NCBI RefSeq assembly: GCF_030272615.1
Contig: NW_026729277.1
Location: 1 to 64,000, forward strand
Reading direction: 5' to 3'
Origin: Cryptomeria japonica
Taxonomy: Eukaryota; Streptophyta; Pinopsida; Cupressales; Cupressaceae
DNA: 64,000 nucleotides
Both the position numbers and the translations under genes were made by a program. The notes under the pieces were generated by a model. The model ran no database searches and was not told the origin of the DNA. It saw nothing but the letters and a program-made list of their open reading frames with translations. Shown piece after piece: positions 60,121 through 64,000 of the stretch; position 1 is the first letter of the stretch, and every line of letters starts with the position of its first letter.

Positions 60121-60574
60121 CTAATAAGTAGGAAGAGGTGGAGGAGAGCTATGCATGGGAGGAGGATTGTAGTGTCCATGCTTTGGTGGGGGGTTTATTA
60201 CTGGCTTGGGAGGAGATTTCTTCAAGGGAGGATGCGCTTCACCAGGGCCATTGAATATAGGGGTACCTGGCTTGTGATAGAGAGGAGCATTACCAGGAGA
60301 GAAGGATGGGGGTTTGTGGAAAGGTTGCGGCTTTGGAATAAGGGGAGAAGGATGGGGCGTCATGCATAGGAGGCTTCTTCTCGAATGAGGGCTTCTGAAT
60401 TAAGGGAGAAGGGAAGTGCGGTTGCGGGCTTTGTAGTGGCGGTGGGAGCGTAGGTGGGTGAGCTCCTGGTAATGGCTTTCCATTGTGGCGGAAGAAAGGA
60501 ATTGGCCTCTCCGATAAACACACCGACACAAATGCCAGCAAGATGATAGGTAAAAGGGAACGATGAAGAGCCAT
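60121..60574 (-). pseudogene. PRP3: proline-rich protein gene with a frameshift
   Basis: The start (ATG 60574, MALHRSLLPIILLAFVSVC plus LSERP) and the first 74 or so residues match PRP1 and PRP2. Compared with PRP2, 32 bp are missing at 60360, between two GCG triplets. After KKPPMHDA the original frame is lost and a stop follows at about 60290, giving a chimeric product of about 94 residues. The C-terminal part remains readable in the other frame (HKPPSFSPGN, YHKPGTP, HPPLKKSPPK, SPPPLPTY). Promoter, TATA box and post-stop intron are still present. It may be transcribed but should not yield the normal protein. Confidence 0.85.
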
Positions 60575-60620
60575 TGCGATTGTTGTTGGTGGTGAGATGA
60601 AATGGTGCGAGGGTTGAAGA

Positions 60621-60629
60621 GTATTTATA
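60621..60629 (-). promoter_or_regulatory. TATA box of PRP3
   Basis: TATAAATAC on the minus strand, 47 bp upstream of the ATG as in PRP1. Confidence 0.72.
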
Positions 60630-60724
60630 CACAACCAGGTGAAGGCGAGCGCACTAGAAACTTCCAATTCACACTGCTCCACTGCAAAGACAACAAATAA
60701 ATAAAAAAGAAGACTGATGGTTAT

Positions 60725-60731
60725 ACGTGGC
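60725..60731 (+). promoter_or_regulatory. ACGTGGC (G-box/ABRE-like) upstream of PRP3
   Basis: Same position relative to the TATA box as in PRP1, followed closely by AAAAGTCAAGATTTGCG, which contains a W-box core (TTGAC on the other strand) also seen at PRP1. Confidence 0.42.
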
Positions 60732-60963
60732 GTAAATAACAGAAAAGTCAAGATTTGCGTGTCGGAGATTTCCGCAAGTCGACTTGTTTTCTACGCCTCT
60801 ACGAAATTTTAGTGCGTTCATCAGGCATAATTTCGGAGTTGGAATAACAATTCGGCGATTCACACAGTAAAAAAGTTTTGGCACTTTGAAGCATTAGCGT
60901 CTCCGTTTTAGAAGGCGAAGGACGGCTCACATGTGAAGGCAAACCACAGAAAGTGAGGCGGAG

Positions 60964-62160
60964 GGATATTCAACGTTTAGCCGTAAGAATACAAATGGGC
61001 CGGATCCGACTTGAACGCTACGTTGTTCTAAAGTCTTGCCTTTAGCTTGTAGTTTTGGATTAGAATATTATGTTGATTTTATGTTTTTGTTTAAGAGAAG
61101 TGGGAAAGGGTTCTAATCTATACAGATCAGTATTTAAAACATTTAATCATAAAACATTTATGATTTTCTTTTGAAATTGAGGAGTCTTGATCAAAGCATT
61201 GGAAAATAATGAAGCAGTCTGGAGAGTAAAAGACAACAAAAAACAATAGAGCACCTAGAACGAAAACAGTCTAAGAGACTAAAGGAACACTAGCCAAATA
61301 GCTCCAACTATCCAATCGTCCTCCAACAGGAGCATGTTGTTGTTCTTTTGTGACTTTTTCCTACCAGTATCTTTCATTGCAGTGCCCTTTCTTTTCTTCT
61401 TCCTCTCTTTTTATATATATATATATATATATACACATATTTATTTCTTTATATTTTGATATTTGATGAATTAATAATATTTATAAATATTCTTACATCA
61501 TCACTAGTATGTCATAATTGGACATGTTTTTCTATGTTAACCCTAAAAAATATATATCAATAATAAGACGTGTCAGTCTTGTTTCTTGCAAATGCTCTTA
61601 TGAATACTTCCACAAAACTCAATTCCTTTTAATGCACCACTTGAAATGTGCAATGGAAATTTTATTTCAAAAGAAAGAGATTCTTTATTGCATTAGAATA
61701 TAATTTAAATATCTTTAAATACAATGAAATAGCAACACAATGTGTGAATTTGTGTTTGGTTGATCCTAACAGAGAAGGATAAAGTTGGGAAAGAAATCAA
61801 ATTTGAATTAAAAAGTTTTAATTACGCAGGGATGAATTTTTTAACATGGACTTGTCTTTGTGTTTACAAAATTATCGCTCCCTAATTCAATTTTTTTTAG
61901 GTTTTTATCCGTACAATGTTTCAATTATTTATGTTTCCTTGCACATTTACAATCTTTTTTGTAATGTTACCTCTATACTGTAAAAGCACACTTTATTTCT
62001 TTTGATAAAGTTTCAAAAAAAAATTACAACATTGTAATTATTACAAAGTTACCATGAGATCCTGAAGGAAATAATTAGTGCTAAGTTTTTAGACATTTCA
62101 CATATTTCAATAACTATATTGTAATTTTTTCTTTAAAGTTAAAACTAGAACCCTTTCATA
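60964..62160. repeat. Duplicated host block, module c, copy 3
   Basis: Matches 4461-6247 closely (GGGCC.GATC.GA.TTGAACGCTACGTTGTTCTAAAGTC shared in pieces, and GCACCACTTGAAATGTGCAATGG). It contains an (AT)n tract at about 61408-61432. Non-coding. Confidence 0.8.
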
Positions 62161-62169
62161 GTTTCTAAA

Positions 62170-62840
62170 CTTCTAAACTTCCATTTCCATTTCTGCTTCT
62201 GCTATTGTTCATCTAATCCATGCATGTTATCTAAGCGGGCATCTGTTTCTGCTTAAGTAGAAGGAAAAAATAGCGGGCATGTTTACTAATCATTTAGCGA
62301 TGTAAATGCAAAGGGGCTACAACACTAGAAACTTATTCTAATATACCGACTTGATCAGCTTTGTCAGCAAAGATTTCACATGGAGAAACATTTGACCATC
62401 CATTAAACAATTAGTTACATAAAAACTACACTCTTGGAACTTGCTCCATTTGATCAAAATAAAATAATAATAAAAATTAAAAAATTGAAAAGAGAGAAGA
62501 CAAATGGTGATTGTTTGAACAAAGGTTTTAAGACGTTCAATTTTTTTTGACTCGGCGTATATATTTTTTCCCATTCTATAAGTTTTCTTTAAAACATTTT
62601 AAGTAAGAAATTCCATAATTTTCTAAGCAATTTATTTGAAAATGATGGTATATTTAAATAAATTAAATGTATATGTAGAATCATTTTAATTTATTTATAT
62701 TTTTAATTTAAAATATTATTTTTTATTTATTTGATAGATATTTTATTTACTAAAAAACTATTTTATAATTTTTTTTTAATATATGTTTATTGTTTTCTCA
62801 TTTTATATAGATATATATGATATAACAATCCATGTTTTAC
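62170..62840. repeat. Duplicated host block, module e, copy 2
   Basis: Matches 16500-17170 to the phrase AACAATCCATGTTT. Beyond it the two copies part: a Penelope fragment follows there, a SINE-like sequence here. Confidence 0.78.
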
Positions 62841-62844
62841 GAGG

Positions 62845-62995
62845 ATGACCCCACAACACAGTGGTTAGTTGTGAGCCTCCTACATGAGAGGTCTTTGGTT
62901 CGAGTCTGCGTGAGGCTCATGTGCCCCACACATAGGCAATGGAGAGATAAGGTGATGCCTAAGTGTGGAAGACAAGATGACACAAGGAGATATAA
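62845..62995 (+). mobile_element. tRNA-derived SINE candidate
   Basis: ACACAGTGGTTAGTTGTGAG resembles a tRNA A box. About 40 bases later GGTTCGAGTC is a perfect-looking B box, the spacing of a Pol III internal promoter. It is followed by a tRNA-unrelated body. It starts exactly where module e similarity ends, as an insertion would. The 3' end and target duplication are not resolved. Confidence 0.5.
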
Positions 62996-62999
62996 GGGT

Positions 63000-64000
63000 G
63001 TTATGTTGTTCCCTCTGGCATGTGTTGGCATTAATGTCAAAGTTGGTATAGATTGCATATGGTAACTCTTTAATGGTTCAAATATATGTCTTCTTCATCT
63101 CAGGTATATGGCTTAAATGCAATGAGCATCTTTTCTTGTGTCTCTATTATGTGATGTCTAGTATATCTTATTTTGTAGTAGGCATTGATGTCCTATGTTG
63201 TTATCAATAACAAGTGTTTAATAACTTGTTAATATCTTATTATATTTTAATAATATAGGTCATTGCATGTCTAATACTTATAAGGTTTATTAGACTTCAT
63301 GTGGTAAGATGTGTTTAAATGAATTTCTATGCATAAGATGTTTGACATTTGTTTTATAATCCAAGTGAATTTGTAAATTGGAATATATGAGAACAATGGT
63401 TATTTCATGATTGGTATTAAGATCATATCTTAGGGAGTTTATAAAATTGTAATAATGTCAAGTTGAAGAACAATGGAACACATTGTTGCGTATGGTAAAG
63501 CAAAGTTACAATTGAAGTTTTTATTTTGATCAACTGATAACCTATTGGAGTTTGTCTATAGATATAGTGACATAGATTATGTCAATCATCAGTTGATAAA
63601 AACTTTAGGTCTCAATGAACAACTTAGACAGTGATGTATGAAGAAGACATAACAACAATGATAGTATGCTTTGATAACTAATGACTTCTTGAGTGCAATT
63701 GTAAGTGAGATGAAGACACAATTTTTGTTCACAATGAATAGTTAATGGCTTATCTTGGTTTCATTATTTTCTTGTAGTCACTATTGGTTTTTAGACTGAT
63801 TGGTATAAATTTTTGTGATGCAGAGATTTCTTACTTTTTCATCCAATTGTTGTCTTTCAAGCACATTCCTTGATGAAATACAAGGTTCTATTTTTTGATC
63901 CTTGTTTAGTAATAAGTGTGGATATGATAAAGTTGCATGATAGTCTATCAAGTCATCTTTTCTATTACAGTGAAGTTGAATTGTGACAAAGAACTAATAG
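63000..64000. other. Nothing recognised
   Basis: AT-rich with no supported open frame, repeat partner or element end up to the window edge. Confidence 0.45.

Noticed and set aside
61405-61435. (AT)n tract as a regulatory element
   Set aside because: Simple dinucleotide microsatellite within the repeat block, with no other signal.
62832-63065. Open frames on both strands over the SINE-like sequence
   Set aside because: Both strands are open over the same tRNA-like sequence. No protein motif, and better explained as non-coding SINE.
1-64000. Bacterial-type features (operons, CRISPR, riboswitches, attachment sites)
   Set aside because: Nothing of the kind seen. Gene structure, splice signals, TATA boxes and element types are those of a plant nucleus.

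Overview
This window is nuclear DNA of a seed plant, most likely a conifer. It is AT-rich and dominated by retrotransposons. It carries a Penelope-like retroelement with a GIY-YIG endonuclease, a class reported in plants from conifers ('Dryad' elements). Its only ordinary genes are small secreted proline-rich proteins. The species cannot be named from the sequence. No rRNA, tRNA or CRISPR array was seen.

Layout. 1-800: unrecognised. 800-4460: truncated Ty1/copia element (Copia-A, minus) with its 5' LTR, inserted at the edge of a duplicated host block. 4461-17170: copy of the host block, split by a Penelope-like element (about 6255-16164, minus). That element is itself split by a complete 6.8-kb LTR element (6723-13564, plus) that has a gag-like ORF and a long unknown ORF where pol should be. 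17.3-22.1 kb: a Penelope end fragment, AT-rich spacer, and an array with two 300-bp tandem units. 22.1-24.9 kb: truncated Ty3/gypsy element (minus). 24.9-28.7 kb: mostly unrecognised, with one probable copia LTR. 28.7-36.3 kb: host block interrupted by a 5'-truncated LINE (minus), which is interrupted by Copia-B (plus). 36.3-62.8 kb: tandemly duplicated host blocks with PRP1 (intact), PRP2 (intact), a promoter whose gene has been deleted (49.5 kb) and PRP3 (frameshifted). Copia-C, with 699-bp LTRs, is inserted 3' of PRP3. 62.8-64 kb: a probable SINE, then unrecognised sequence.

How it works together. The live genes are probably only PRP1 and PRP2. They encode signal-peptide-bearing, histidine- and proline-rich wall-type proteins. 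The locus has expanded by tandem duplication and contracted by small deletions. Each surviving copy keeps a TATA box at a similar place and an 88-89 nt intron seven bases after the stop codon. All transposon reading frames are broken. Almost every premature stop is explained by a single C-to-T change on one strand, as expected for heavily methylated, silenced DNA. Target-site duplications give a relative order: host duplication, then LINE, then Copia-B at one site; Penelope element, then the pol-less LTR element at another; Copia-C, with the most similar LTRs, looks youngest.
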